A stretch of DNA of 64,000 nt from an uncultured Bacteroidota bacterium (GTDB lineage Bacteria; Bacteroidota; Bacteroidia; Flavobacteriales; Flavobacteriaceae). This document shows positions 53,578 through 61,827 of this stretch, one piece after another. A model generated the notes under the pieces. The model searched no databases, had not been told where the DNA came from, and saw only the letters and a program-made list of their open reading frames with translations. Positions within the stretch are counted from its first letter, which is position 1, and every line of letters starts with the position of its first letter. The position numbers were made by a program, and so were the translations under genes. The stretch covers positions 1 through 64,000 of the forward strand of contig CACMZR010000006.1 of assembly GCA_902618245.1 (NCBI GenBank), in the 5' to 3' direction.

Positions 53578-54705
53578 ATGAAAAAATTATCAATAAGTAT
53601 TGCGTCATTACTTTTACTATTATTTTTAGGATGTAAAGATTTTACAGAAGATATTGATGAGATAAATGAGAAAATCAATTCATTGATTGAAGAAAACAAC
53701 CTTCTAAGACAAACCTTTTCTGAAAATACTGCTAGTATATCTGGAGTTACTGCCTCTATTGAAACAATAAAAAATAATCTTACACAAAGTATTGAGGATT
53801 TAAAAATCCTTCAACAGTCTCTTACTGAGAGTCAAACTACTCTGCTAGGCGAGCTTGAGTTAATTAGTCTCGATATAGAAAGTATTACAAGCTCGGTAAC
53901 AACCATTTCAAAAGATGTGGAGGGACTTAGTAGTCTAAGTTCTGATGTTTCTTCCTTAGAGTCGAGCATTGCGAGTATCAACACAAATATATCGTCGGTT
54001 GAATCAAGTATAAATTCAGTAAATACTAGTATAGCCTCAGTGGAGAGTACACTCCCAAGGATTTATTTACATACGAATGGTGTGACTCTTGTTGCTAGGT
54101 CCTCAGCCGTTGTCGGCCAATCGTATACTTACAACGGAACTTCATATATGGTTGTAGATGATTCTAACATTTCAGCTCAGGTTGCCGCAGATAACTTTAA
54201 CTTAGTTACGACGAGAGTGACTTCCATGTATCGAATGTTTAGAAATAATGGTTCATTCAATACAGCTATTGGTTTTTGGGATACGTCATCTGTTACTAAT
54301 ATGGACCAAATGTTTGTTAATGCTTCTAGTTTCAATCAAAATATAAGCTCTTGGGATGTATCAAATGTAACTAACATGAATTCTGCATTTCAGAATTCTG
54401 CATTCAATTCAAATATTGGCTCTTGGGATGTGTCAAGTGTTACTATTATGAGTTCTATGTTTTACAGCAATGAGGCATTCAATCAAAACATAGGCTCATG
54501 GGATGTGTCAAGCGTAACTAATATGAATACGATGTTTTATCAAGCTGAAGGTTTCGATCAAGATTTATCTGGTTGGTGTGTTCAAAGTAATTTTGCTTCT
54601 GAGCCAACTAATTTTAAATCTCTTGCTAATGCAACTTGGAGAAATTTTGCTCCAAAACAGCCCGATTGGGATGGTGCTGACGGCTCTGCTGCCAATTGTA
54701 ATTAA
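53578..54705 (+). CDS. BspA-type (DUF285) surface lipoprotein with coiled-coil stalk
   Basis: 375 residues, lipobox LLLFLGC (Cys19) followed by acidic KDFTEDIDEI, an outer-surface export signal. Residues 25-160 are a long heptad-type, Ser/Ile-rich coiled coil (LEDLKILQQSLTES-like, SSVESSINSVNTSIASVEST). Residues 210-340 are DUF285 repeats, SFNQNISSWDVSNVTNMNSA, FNSNIGSWDVSSVTIMSSMF and FNQNIGSWDVSSVTNMNTMF, each about 24 residues. Such proteins are adhesin-like. Repeat units are also near-identical at DNA level (54420-54540). Likely a stalk that presents a sticky repeat domain. Confidence 0.88.
   Translation: MKKLSISIASLLLLLFLGCKDFTEDIDEINEKINSLIEENNLLRQTFSENTASISGVTASIETIKNNLTQSIEDLKILQQSLTESQTTLLGELELISLDIESITSSVTTISKDVEGLSSLSSDVSSLESSIASINTNISSVESSINSVNTSIASVESTLPRIYLHTNGVTLVARSSAVVGQSYTYNGTSYMVVDDSNISAQVAADNFNLVTTRVTSMYRMFRNNGSFNTAIGFWDTSSVTNMDQMFVNASSFNQNISSWDVSNVTNMNSAFQNSAFNSNIGSWDVSSVTIMSSMFYSNEAFNQNIGSWDVSSVTNMNTMFYQAEGFDQDLSGWCVQSNFASEPTNFKSLANATWRNFAPKQPDWDGADGSAANCN
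54240..54570 (+). repeat. Tandem DNA repeats coding DUF285 units
   Basis: Units of about 72-75 bases containing TCTTGGGATGT or a close variant recur around 54290, 54350, 54420 and 54500, encoding WDVSSVTNM-type repeats. They may gain or lose copies by slippage. Confidence 0.6.
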
Positions 54706-54811
54706 TTACTTAGATTACTCAAACTTCAAAACAAAAGTAAACTAAAGGAATATTAAGTCAACGTAAAGTACTATTTTTATTGGGTTAAGTCAGATAAAGA
54801 CAACTTAAAGA

Positions 54812-55072
54812 TTATAGTTCTATATAATCCACAATAATCTGTCCTAAATTCCAAGATGGGATGTAATAAGTTAATGTATTTTGTTCTTTTAGTTTTTTTA
54901 ATATCCTTTCTTGTAAAATACTAGAGTTTCCTGTAATGATTGTTAATGAAAAAGATCCTTGTTCTTGTAGAATTAAGAGCTCAGTTTCTACTTTTTCAAG
55001 GGCTTCTTTATGGCGGATTCCGTGTAAGTCTATACTAGTATTAATGACTAAAATTTGTTTCAAAAGTAGCAA
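54812..55072 (-). CDS. Stand-alone Smr-domain protein
   Basis: 86 residues, starting at a TTG (55072) because no ATG or GTG lies between the upstream in-frame stop and the conserved core. The Smr signature SIDLHGIRHKEALEKVETEL is clear, followed by LTIITGNSSILQERILKKL and a terminal YIPSWNLGQIIVDYIEL. Smr domains cleave or nick nucleic acid; stand-alone forms occur in bacteria. It lies four bases after the sulfatase gene on the same strand, which is odd for a cytoplasmic nuclease. It may be a real gene with a TTG start or a remnant of a larger protein. Confidence 0.7.
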   Translation of the reverse strand: MLLLKQILVINTSIDLHGIRHKEALEKVETELLILQEQGSFSLTIITGNSSILQERILKKLKEQNTLTYYIPSWNLGQIIVDYIEL

Positions 55073-55076
55073 TAAA

Positions 55077-56675
55077 TCATTTATTTATTTTCGAAACATA
55101 CCTTTTAATATGCATAAGATCAAGTGAATCAGAATCTCCGTATTCCTCTCTTAATTCTTTTAATTTTAGATGAAGGTCTTCTTTAATTTTTTTGTATTTG
55201 GGATTGTTATACACATTTTTCATTTCAGATGGATCTTCTTTCAAATCATATAACTCCCATTCATCGATATCATAATAAAAATGCATTAATTTATATCGCT
55301 CAGTCCTTACACCATAATGTCTTTTGACCATATGAACCGATGGATATTCATAATACGTGTAATAAATAGCGTCTCTCCATTTAGTTTCTTTTTGGTTTAC
55401 AATATTTTTAAACGAAATGCCCTGAAAATCTTCACTTGGAGTAATTCCAGCATAATCAAGAAAAGTAGGTGCAAAATCAAGATTTTGGATCATTTGGGAG
55501 ATTTTTATACCGGGCTTTATTTCCTTAGGATAGCGAATTAACAGAGGAGTTCGAAGTGATTCTTCATACATAAACCTTTTATCAAACCAACCATGTTCTC
55601 CTAAATAAAAACCTTGATCAGAAGTGTAGACTACAATCGTATTTTCTGATAAGCCCTCCCTATCTAAGTAATCTAATAATTCACCAACACCATCGTCAAC
55701 TGATTGAATTGTGCGGAGATAATCCTTTATGTAGCGATTAAATTTCCAAAGTGCTAAATCCTTTCCAGATAGATTTTGTTTTTTCATTTTATCATTTTTA
55801 GGAATGTAAGCATTTAGCCAGTCTTTTTTTTGGTCACTATTAAATCGATCTAATTCATTTTCAAAACCTGTTTTTTTACCATATGGGTCAGTAATCATTT
55901 TAAAGTCGTGACCCCATCTAGCTTGACCTCCGCTACCATGAGCAGCTTTAATCTGCTCTTCTGAAGCCGCAATCAACATTTCCTGTGTTTTTGCAGCAGT
56001 ACCCCTATTACTGTAATCATCAAAAAAATTGGCTGGAGGATCAAATTCTTTATCATCAAAAAGAGTCAAATATTTTTTTTCAGGTTTCCAATTTCTGTGA
56101 GGTGCCTTTTGATGATAAAGAAGTAAAAATGGTTTGGTCTTATCACGTTTCTCACTTAGCCAACTTAGAGCAATTTTTGTTGTAATACTTGTTACATACC
56201 CTTCAATTCGCTCTTGAATTCCATTAATTATAAAATCAGGATTATAATAATGACCCTGACCTGGAAGTACTGCAGAATAGTTAAAACCTTGTGGTAAACC
56301 TCTTAGATGAATTTTACCAACTAAAGCTGTTTGATAGCCTACCTTTTGAAGCTCTTTAGCAAAATTATCTTGGTCCCAATCAAAGTCTTGAATGTTATCA
56401 ACTTTTCCATTTATAAAGCTATGCTTCCCAGTTAGCATCACTGCTCTACTAGGCGCACATATTGAGTTTGTTACAAATGCTTTTTGGAATATCGCACCTT
56501 CATTTGCAATTCGGTCAATATTTGGGGTGTTATTTAAACCAAATCCATAGGCACTTATTGCTTGGTAGGCATGGTCGTCTGACATAATAAAAACAATATT
56601 CGGTGGGCTTTGTTTTGGGTTTGCACAGGAAAATAATATTATAGAAAAAAGAAAAAAACTAACTAATCTTATCAT
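55077..56675 (-). CDS. Sulfatase (S1 family), lipoprotein
   Basis: 532 residues, lipobox IILFSC (Cys17). Core blocks: NIVFIMSDDHAYQAISAYG (metal Asp pair), formylglycine motif SICAPSRAVMLTGKH (Cys73), LVGKIHLRGLPQGFNY, LYHQKAPHRNWKPEKKYL, and VYTSDQGFYLGEHGWFDKRF with later MYEESLRTPLLIRYP. These resemble iduronate/N-acetylglucosamine-6-type or choline-like sulfatases; the exact subfamily cannot be assigned. Needs formylglycine maturation. Its only close neighbours are the Smr gene, four bases downstream, and era, 54 bases the other way. Confidence 0.9.
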   Translation of the reverse strand: MIRLVSFFLFSIILFSCANPKQSPPNIVFIMSDDHAYQAISAYGFGLNNTPNIDRIANEGAIFQKAFVTNSICAPSRAVMLTGKHSFINGKVDNIQDFDWDQDNFAKELQKVGYQTALVGKIHLRGLPQGFNYSAVLPGQGHYYNPDFIINGIQERIEGYVTSITTKIALSWLSEKRDKTKPFLLLYHQKAPHRNWKPEKKYLTLFDDKEFDPPANFFDDYSNRGTAAKTQEMLIAASEEQIKAAHGSGGQARWGHDFKMITDPYGKKTGFENELDRFNSDQKKDWLNAYIPKNDKMKKQNLSGKDLALWKFNRYIKDYLRTIQSVDDGVGELLDYLDREGLSENTIVVYTSDQGFYLGEHGWFDKRFMYEESLRTPLLIRYPKEIKPGIKISQMIQNLDFAPTFLDYAGITPSEDFQGISFKNIVNQKETKWRDAIYYTYYEYPSVHMVKRHYGVRTERYKLMHFYYDIDEWELYDLKEDPSEMKNVYNNPKYKKIKEDLHLKLKELREEYGDSDSLDLMHIKRYVSKINK

Positions 56676-56728
56676 AAGAGTATCTCTATGGATTTATTTC
56701 TAAATATACATATTTTAAAAAATGAATT

Positions 56729-57616
56729 TTAATATCCAAGCTTTTTAAGTTGTTGATTGTTGGAACGCCAATTCTTTGAAACCTTAACATGTAATTCCAA
56801 ATAAATTTTTTTACCGAAGAAGTTTTGTAAAGATTTTCTAGCACTAATTCCTACTTGCTTCAAGGCATTTCCCCTATGCCCAATAATTATTCCTTTTTGA
56901 GACTCTCTTTCAACTAATATCACTGAATTAATCTTTATGATTTTAGGACTTTCCTTAAATTCTTCTGTTATTACTTCAACAGAATAAGGTACTTCATTTT
57001 TATAGCGTTGTAGAATTTGCTTTCTAATAGATTCATTTACAAAAAAGCGTTCAGACTTATCAGTAATTTGATCTTTTGGAAAATAAGCAGGAGAATTTGG
57101 AATATGTTCAATAATTGACATTAATACTTCAGATATAAAAAAACCATTTAATGCTGATATTGGATAGACTTTTGCTTGAGGAAAAATGGCTTTCCAATAA
57201 TCAACTTTTTTTTCAACTAATTTTTGGGTTGATTTATCAATTTTATTAATTAGTACAAATAAAGGTGATTTAGTTTTTTTTATTCGGTTTAATAATTTTT
57301 GATCATTTAGATTTTCATCCGCAGCTGTAACCATATAAATTATTATGTCAGCATCTTTAAGAGATTCTTTTACAAAATTCATCATGGAATTTTGCATTTC
57401 GTAAGATGGTATTATAATCCCAGGAGTATCAGAAAAAACTACCTGAAAATCAGGACCATTTACGATTCCCAAAATACGATGTCTTGTAGTTTGTGCTTTT
57501 GGCGTAACTATCGAAATGTCTGAACCCATAAGGGCATTAATAAATGTGGATTTTCCTACGTTGGGGTTACCAATTATAGATACAAAACCGGATTTATGAA
57601 AATTTTTCTTTCCCAA
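56729..57616 (-). CDS. era: GTPase Era
   Basis: 295 residues. G1 is GNPNVGKST, G2 is in TPKAQTTRH, G3 DTPG, G4 NKID and G5 SAL. The C-terminal KH domain holds the IIGHRGNALKQVGI block. Era binds 16S rRNA and helps 30S maturation. The start ATG at 57616 is well placed. Upstream is a terminator-like hairpin and a 232-base region without a clear gene. Confidence 0.95.
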   Translation of the reverse strand: MGKKNFHKSGFVSIIGNPNVGKSTFINALMGSDISIVTPKAQTTRHRILGIVNGPDFQVVFSDTPGIIIPSYEMQNSMMNFVKESLKDADIIIYMVTAADENLNDQKLLNRIKKTKSPLFVLINKIDKSTQKLVEKKVDYWKAIFPQAKVYPISALNGFFISEVLMSIIEHIPNSPAYFPKDQITDKSERFFVNESIRKQILQRYKNEVPYSVEVITEEFKESPKIIKINSVILVERESQKGIIIGHRGNALKQVGISARKSLQNFFGKKIYLELHVKVSKNWRSNNQQLKKLGY

Positions 57617-57682
57617 ATTCTTAATAAAAAGACAAAATAATAAACTTATTAGTCTCCTTAAAATTAAGATTTATTATAAAAT

Positions 57683-57709
57683 AAAAGACCAGTGAATAAC
57701 TGGTCTTTT
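57683..57709 (-). terminator. Perfect 10-bp hairpin terminator, minus-strand facing
   Basis: AAAAGACCAG (57683-57692) is the exact reverse complement of CTGGTCTTTT (57700-57709), with a seven-base loop. On the minus strand the stem is followed by TTTTATTTTATAATAAAT, a good T-run; on the plus strand only four T follow. No minus-strand gene ends before it, so the terminated transcript is unknown. It sits just upstream of era. Confidence 0.6.
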
Positions 57710-57849
57710 GAAGTAGATAACTCCATTGAAATATCGAACATAAGTCTAACTCCAAAAGACTTAATCGACACTCATCACATAATGACTCTTATTATGAAAA
57801 GTTGAACTTAAGTTTTACACTAAGAGATTTTATTCAAGCATATAATTTA

Positions 57850-58260
57850 ATGTCGTCAAAAAAATCTATTTTTAAGTATGAACTACTAAGAACAATTCAT
57901 TTAATTGCAGTAAGTCCTTGTTTAATTATAGGAGCATATTTAATTTATTTTTCATCTAAGGGCTCTGGAAATCATAAAAATATTGGTTGGGCATATATGA
58001 TTTTAATGTTTTTTCAAGCAGGGATATCTCTTTTTATGGAGGCAAGAGTTGGACCTCAATTTTTAAATCATTTTGGATGGATCCATCTACTAAGTATTCT
58101 GACTACATACACCGTACCAAAGAGCATCTATTATATAAAGAAGGGTGATATTAAAGGTCATTCAAGATCAATGATTATACTATTTTGGGCCGTTTTAATA
58201 ATAGCAGGAGGTTTTACACTTGTTCCTGGAAGGTATCTATACAATGTCTTTTTTACATAA
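57850..58260 (+). CDS. DUF2306 membrane protein
   Basis: 136 residues from the ATG at 57850; an open frame continues upstream only to a TTG at 57802. Four transmembrane helices: TIHLIAVSPCLIIGAYLIYF, WAYMILMFFQAGISLFM, WIHLLSILTTYTVPKSIYYI, MIILFWAVLIIAGGFTLVPG. The pattern with His in HKNIGWAYM, HFGWIHLLS and KGHSRSM resembles DUF2306 proteins, predicted redox or haem-linked membrane proteins of unknown function. Followed directly by a strong bidirectional terminator. Confidence 0.8.
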   Translation: MSSKKSIFKYELLRTIHLIAVSPCLIIGAYLIYFSSKGSGNHKNIGWAYMILMFFQAGISLFMEARVGPQFLNHFGWIHLLSILTTYTVPKSIYYIKKGDIKGHSRSMIILFWAVLIIAGGFTLVPGRYLYNVFFT

Positions 58261-58302
58261 AAAACGGCTATACTTTATAATAGTATAACCGTTTTATTGT
58301 TT
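58261..58302. terminator. Strong hairpin terminator downstream of DUF2306 gene
   Basis: Fourteen-position stem AAAACGG-c-TATACT (58261-58274) with AGTATA-a-CCGTTTT (58282-58295), one mismatch, seven-base loop TTATAAT, followed by ATTGTTTT. It begins directly after the TAA and could act on both strands. Confidence 0.75.
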
Positions 58303-58429
58303 TAGTAAGGGGAGATATTTTAGTATATAAAAATGAAATAGTTGTTAAAATCAAATTAAAAGTATTATTTAATAAATCTGGAAAAATGAACTTAAAAATA
58401 TTTAATCTTTGTAATGAAGATGTGTTTTT

Positions 58430-58843
58430 TTAATTGTCTATTTTTTCAACTATTCTATTTTCAATAATAAATTTTTTACCAAAAGTTAGTTTCTCTGCAA
58501 GTTTACTTTTTGGTTCAATAATTCTCCAAAACGGGCATATTTCCTCGATTTCTTTTTTTTCTTTGAATTTTTCATAGTTATATTCAGCAACAATTTTTAA
58601 AAAAATACCTGTCGTCATTGGGCAGGTAAAATCAGCATTAAACTCAATTGCTAAGTCATTTCTCATAGTTCTGACATCGAGTTTATCACCAAATTCACTA
58701 TTATTAATGTATTCTTGAATCACCTTTGGTGAAGGAATGAGCATTTTCGATCCAATAGGATTACCCCAATAAGACTTATTTAATTTCTTAACTCGGATAT
58801 TTGATTTACTTTCAAACTTATCCTTCAAAGAAACTTTAGACAT
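58430..58843 (-). CDS. Conserved protein of MGMT-like (CPxTTGIF/PFWR) family
   Basis: 137 residues, soluble. The pattern KMLIPSPKVIQEYINNSEFG, DVRTMRNDLAIEFNADFTCP, MTTGIFLKIVAEYNYE and CPFWRIIEPKSKLAEKL matches a family I remember as MGMT-related proteins with CPITTGIF and PYWR blocks. No PCHR alkyl-acceptor motif is present, so methyltransferase activity is not claimed; DNA-binding winged-helix ancestry is possible. The start matches family N-termini (MSKxSxxxK). The T-run of the upstream tRNA terminator touches the ATG. Confidence 0.7.
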   Translation of the reverse strand: MSKVSLKDKFESKSNIRVKKLNKSYWGNPIGSKMLIPSPKVIQEYINNSEFGDKLDVRTMRNDLAIEFNADFTCPMTTGIFLKIVAEYNYEKFKEKKEIEEICPFWRIIEPKSKLAEKLTFGKKFIIENRIVEKIDN

Positions 58844-58848
58844 AAAAA

Positions 58849-58881
58849 AAAACTCTTTATCAAATATAGAAAAAGAGTTTT
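58849..58881 (-). terminator. Terminator of tRNA-fMet
   Basis: Ten-base stem: AAAACTCTTT (58849-58858) with AAAGAGTTTT (58872-58881), 13-base loop. On the minus strand it is followed by TTTTT directly before the ATG of the MGMT-like gene. It lies 22 bases downstream of the tRNA. Confidence 0.7.
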
Positions 58882-58902
58882 ACAAACTTAATGCTGCTAT
58901 AG

Positions 58903-58974
<72 letters not shown>

Positions 58975-58984
58975 ATGTAGGGTG

Positions 58985-59016
58985 CGAATTTAATGATTTA
59001 TAGTGTGTTGTGCAAA
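58985..59016 (-). promoter_or_regulatory. Bacteroidota-type promoter for tRNA-fMet
   Basis: On the minus strand, TTTG (at 59013-59016) is followed after 20 bases by TAAATTCG (58985-58992), one mismatch from the TAnnTTTG -7 element. Spacing to the tRNA 5' end at 58974 is about ten bases. Confidence 0.55.
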
Positions 59017-59056
59017 ATCTTTAATCTTAAAATAAATACTATGATTTTGAAAATAT

Positions 59057-59064
59057 TATTTTTG
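59057..59064 (+). promoter_or_regulatory. Candidate -7 element for der
   Basis: TATTTTTG fits TAnnTTTG and lies 16 bases before the der start at 59080; no good TTTG -33 partner at the usual spacing was found, so weak. Confidence 0.3.
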
Positions 59065-59079
59065 CAACAAAGTAAAATA

Positions 59080-60384
59080 ATGGCTGGAATTGTTGCAATA
59101 GTTGGAAGACCCAATGTAGGTAAGTCAACTTTTTTTAATAGAATGATTCAAAAAAGAGATGCTATTGTTGATTCTCAAAGTGGAGTTACTAGAGACCGTC
59201 ATTATGGAAAATCTGATTGGAATGGTAGAGAATTTACTTTAATTGATACTGGTGGATATTTAGAAAATAGTGACGATATTTTCCAAAAGGAAATAGATAA
59301 ACAAGTAAGCTTAGCAATTGAAGAAGCTGATGCAATTTTATTTATTGTGGATGTAATAGATGGAGTCACCGGAATGGACCAAATTATTGCGAAACTTTTA
59401 AGACGCTCAAGAAAGCCCGTTTATTTAACGATCAATAAGGTTGACAACACTTCAAGGATTCAAATGACATCAGAATTTTATAGTCTTGGTTACAAAAACT
59501 TTTATTGTATTTCTAGTGTTAGTGGTAGTGGGACAGGTGAATTGTTAGATGATCTAATAAGCCATATGCCTAACGAAGAAAAACAAATTGGAGATGAACT
59601 TCCAAACTTTGCAGTAGTCGGAAGACCGAATGCAGGAAAATCATCATTTATTAATGCAATAATAGGAAAAGAAAGAAACATCGTTACAAAAATCGCAGGA
59701 ACTACAAGAGATAGTATAAATACTAGATATAAAAGATTTGGATTTGATTTTAATCTTATTGATACTGCAGGAATAAGAAAAAAAGCTAAGATAAAAGAAG
59801 ACATTGAGTTTTATTCAATTATGCGATCAGTTCGTTCAATCGAATATGCCGACGTATGTATTTTAATTATTGATGCTACTCGAGGTTTTGATGGTCAGGT
59901 TCAGAATATTTTTTGGTTAATACATCGGAATAATAAAGGCATAGTTATTTTGGTAAATAAATGGGACTTATTAGAAAAAAGTATTAATGTGACAAAGAAA
60001 TATGAAACTCAAATTAGAGAGGCTATATCACCTTTTAAGGATGTTCCAATTGTTTTTGTTTCATCATTAACGAAACAACGAATTTTTAAATCTGTTTCGA
60101 CAGCAATAGAAGTATTTGAAAATAGAAAAAGAAAAATACCAACAAAAATCTTAAATAATGAAATGTTGCCAATTATCGAAAAAACACCACCTCCATCTTC
60201 TAAAGGAAAATATATTAAGATAAAATTTTGTACTCAGTTACCAACAAATTATCCTCAGTTTGTATTTTTTTGCAATCTGCCACAATATTTAAAAGATCCA
60301 TACCGAAGGTTTATAGAAAATAAAATTCGAAGTAGATTTGATTTTCAAGGAGTCCCTATTCAAATATTTTTTAGAAAGAAATAA
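59080..60384 (+). CDS. der: Ribosome-assembly GTPase Der (EngA)
   Basis: 434 residues from the ATG at 59080; the frame is open to 58993, but that start lies inside the tRNA-fMet promoter and its extra residues have no family match. Two G domains: GRPNVGKST with DTGG and NKVD, then GRPNAGKSS with DTAGI and NKWD. The C-terminal KH-like domain ends FCNLPQYLKDPYRRFIENKI-RSRF, with the final PIQIFFRKK typical of Der. Needed for 50S maturation. The stop is four bases from the convergent MerR gene. Confidence 0.95.
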   Translation: MAGIVAIVGRPNVGKSTFFNRMIQKRDAIVDSQSGVTRDRHYGKSDWNGREFTLIDTGGYLENSDDIFQKEIDKQVSLAIEEADAILFIVDVIDGVTGMDQIIAKLLRRSRKPVYLTINKVDNTSRIQMTSEFYSLGYKNFYCISSVSGSGTGELLDDLISHMPNEEKQIGDELPNFAVVGRPNAGKSSFINAIIGKERNIVTKIAGTTRDSINTRYKRFGFDFNLIDTAGIRKKAKIKEDIEFYSIMRSVRSIEYADVCILIIDATRGFDGQVQNIFWLIHRNNKGIVILVNKWDLLEKSINVTKKYETQIREAISPFKDVPIVFVSSLTKQRIFKSVSTAIEVFENRKRKIPTKILNNEMLPIIEKTPPPSSKGKYIKIKFCTQLPTNYPQFVFFCNLPQYLKDPYRRFIENKIRSRFDFQGVPIQIFFRKK

Positions 60385-60388
60385 AAAA

Positions 60389-60715
60389 TTAAAGTTTGAT
60401 TTTTAATTTTTCCAAAGAATCTTTTATGCTTTCGAGCTTTGATAAAATGTCTTCTTTTTTTGTATTGTTTGGCTTCAGCGTTAAATGTTTTTTGGCTCCT
60501 TCTAAGGTCATACCTTTTTCCTTAACAAGGTGATGTATATATTGAATCGTTTTTAAATTTTCTTGAGTATATTTCCTAGTACCACTTTGTTTTTTTTTCG
60601 GCTGTATTTGTTCAAATTCTTTTTCCCAAAATCTGAGTAAAGAGGTCTTAACCTGAAAAGCTTCTGCAACCTCTCCAATTGAATAATACCTTTTTTCTGG
60701 AAGGTCTATATGCAT
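60389..60715 (-). CDS. MerR family transcriptional regulator
   Basis: 108 residues. The N-terminal helix-turn-helix is YYSIGEVAEAFQVKTSLLRF, continuing WEKEFEQIQPKKKQSGTRKY and TQENLKTIQYIHHLVKEKGM, then TLEGAKKHL and a short C-terminal helix. Small MerR proteins of this kind are conserved in Flavobacteriia downstream of an M23 peptidase gene, as here (one-base gap). No effector domain, so it may respond through a partner; regulon unknown. Confidence 0.88.
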   Translation of the reverse strand: MHIDLPEKRYYSIGEVAEAFQVKTSLLRFWEKEFEQIQPKKKQSGTRKYTQENLKTIQYIHHLVKEKGMTLEGAKKHLTLKPNNTKKEDILSKLESIKDSLEKLKIKL

Positions 60716-60716
60716 A

Positions 60717-61694
60717 TTAATCCAAAGATTGGTTTTCTTGTTTGGATTGGATTAATAAGGCTTCAAATTCTTTTGGAGAAAGATTGCCATAATAAAAATT
60801 CAATGGATTGATTTTCTTTTTGTCTTTTAAGATCTCGTAGTGTAAGTGAGGTCCAGCGGATCTTCCAGTATTCCCTACATAACCGATTATTTCACCCCGT
60901 TTAACCTTCTGACCTCTTCTTACATTGTATTTGGATAGATGAGCATATAGGCTAACGTATCCAAATCCATGATCTATACGAATATGTTTTCCATAACCAG
61001 CGGAACGATTATCGGCACGTTTTACAATACCGTTACCCGAAGCATAGACTGGTGTTCCTCTTTTTGCAGTGAAGTCCATGCCATGGTGAAATCGTCGTTT
61101 CTTTGTAAAAGGGTCTATTCTGTAACCAAAACCTGAGGCGACTCTAGTGAGGTCTTTATTTTTAATTGGTTGAATAGTTGGAATTGCAGAAATTAGTTCG
61201 GATTTGTTTGTTGCAAGACTTTCTATTTCGTCCAAAGATCTTGATTGAACAACTGTTTGCTTGGTAAGTATATCAAGTCGTCTTGTAGTATTTATAATTA
61301 GCTCAGAGTTATCATAACCTTCTAAATCTTTATATCTATTCACTCCACCAAAACCAGCATAACGTTGTTCTTCAGGTATTGGGCTAGCTTCAAAATAAAC
61401 ACGATAGATGTTATTATCTCTTTCTTCAACGTTTGCAACAACTGTCTCAAGTTGAGACAGTTTTTTATTTAAAATTTCAAATTGTAGTTCATAGTTTTGA
61501 ATTGTTCTTTTCTGTGCAACTTCTGAAGGGGTATTAAGGAAATCTGAGTTGAGCAAAATTAAAAGACAAATGATGCCGAAAAAAAATGATGAGAGTGCAA
61601 ATAGTAAAATATTTAGTATGCGATTTTTGTTTGTTGCCTTTATTGGACGGTAGGAAAGTGTGTCGGGATCAAAATAGTACTTAACTTTACTCAT
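60717..61694 (-). CDS. M23 family metallopeptidase (membrane-anchored)
   Basis: 325 residues. One transmembrane anchor, ILNILLFALSSFFFGIICLL, near 28-48, then a coiled-coil region (LQFEILNKKLSQLETVVANV) and the LytM domain. Zinc ligands: His in RFHHGMDFTAKRG with Asp, and HLH in GPHLHYEILKD. GTPVYASGNGIVKRADNRSA and GFGYVSLYAHLSKYNVRRGQ are family standard. The protein cleaves peptidoglycan cross-links or activates amidases. Divergent from alaS; MerR follows by one base. Confidence 0.93.
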   Translation of the reverse strand: MSKVKYYFDPDTLSYRPIKATNKNRILNILLFALSSFFFGIICLLILLNSDFLNTPSEVAQKRTIQNYELQFEILNKKLSQLETVVANVEERDNNIYRVYFEASPIPEEQRYAGFGGVNRYKDLEGYDNSELIINTTRRLDILTKQTVVQSRSLDEIESLATNKSELISAIPTIQPIKNKDLTRVASGFGYRIDPFTKKRRFHHGMDFTAKRGTPVYASGNGIVKRADNRSAGYGKHIRIDHGFGYVSLYAHLSKYNVRRGQKVKRGEIIGYVGNTGRSAGPHLHYEILKDKKKINPLNFYYGNLSPKEFEALLIQSKQENQSLD

Positions 61695-61739
61695 AAAGTT
61701 TTATAAATTTTCTTTTCTTTTGTATTGTGAAAGAAATAA

Positions 61740-61762
61740 TGTCAAAGATATAAAATTTGACA
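61740..61762. promoter_or_regulatory. Inverted repeat in the alaS / M23 divergent region
   Basis: TGTCAAA (61740-61746) and TTTGACA (61756-61762) form a perfect 7-base inverted repeat with a nine-base spacer. On the minus strand, TATCTTTG (61743-61750) fits the -7 element TAnnTTTG for the M23 gene. It could be an operator or overlapping promoter element. Confidence 0.4.
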
Positions 61763-61827
61763 AAATTTAATGTTCTTAAGTATAAAAGTAAATTTAAAAA
61801 CTGATTTACAAAAAAACTTCTAATTGA

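Noticed and set aside
58993-59079. Longer der start
   Set aside because: Would begin inside the tRNA-fMet promoter; the conserved MAGIVAIVGRPN start at 59080 is standard for Der.
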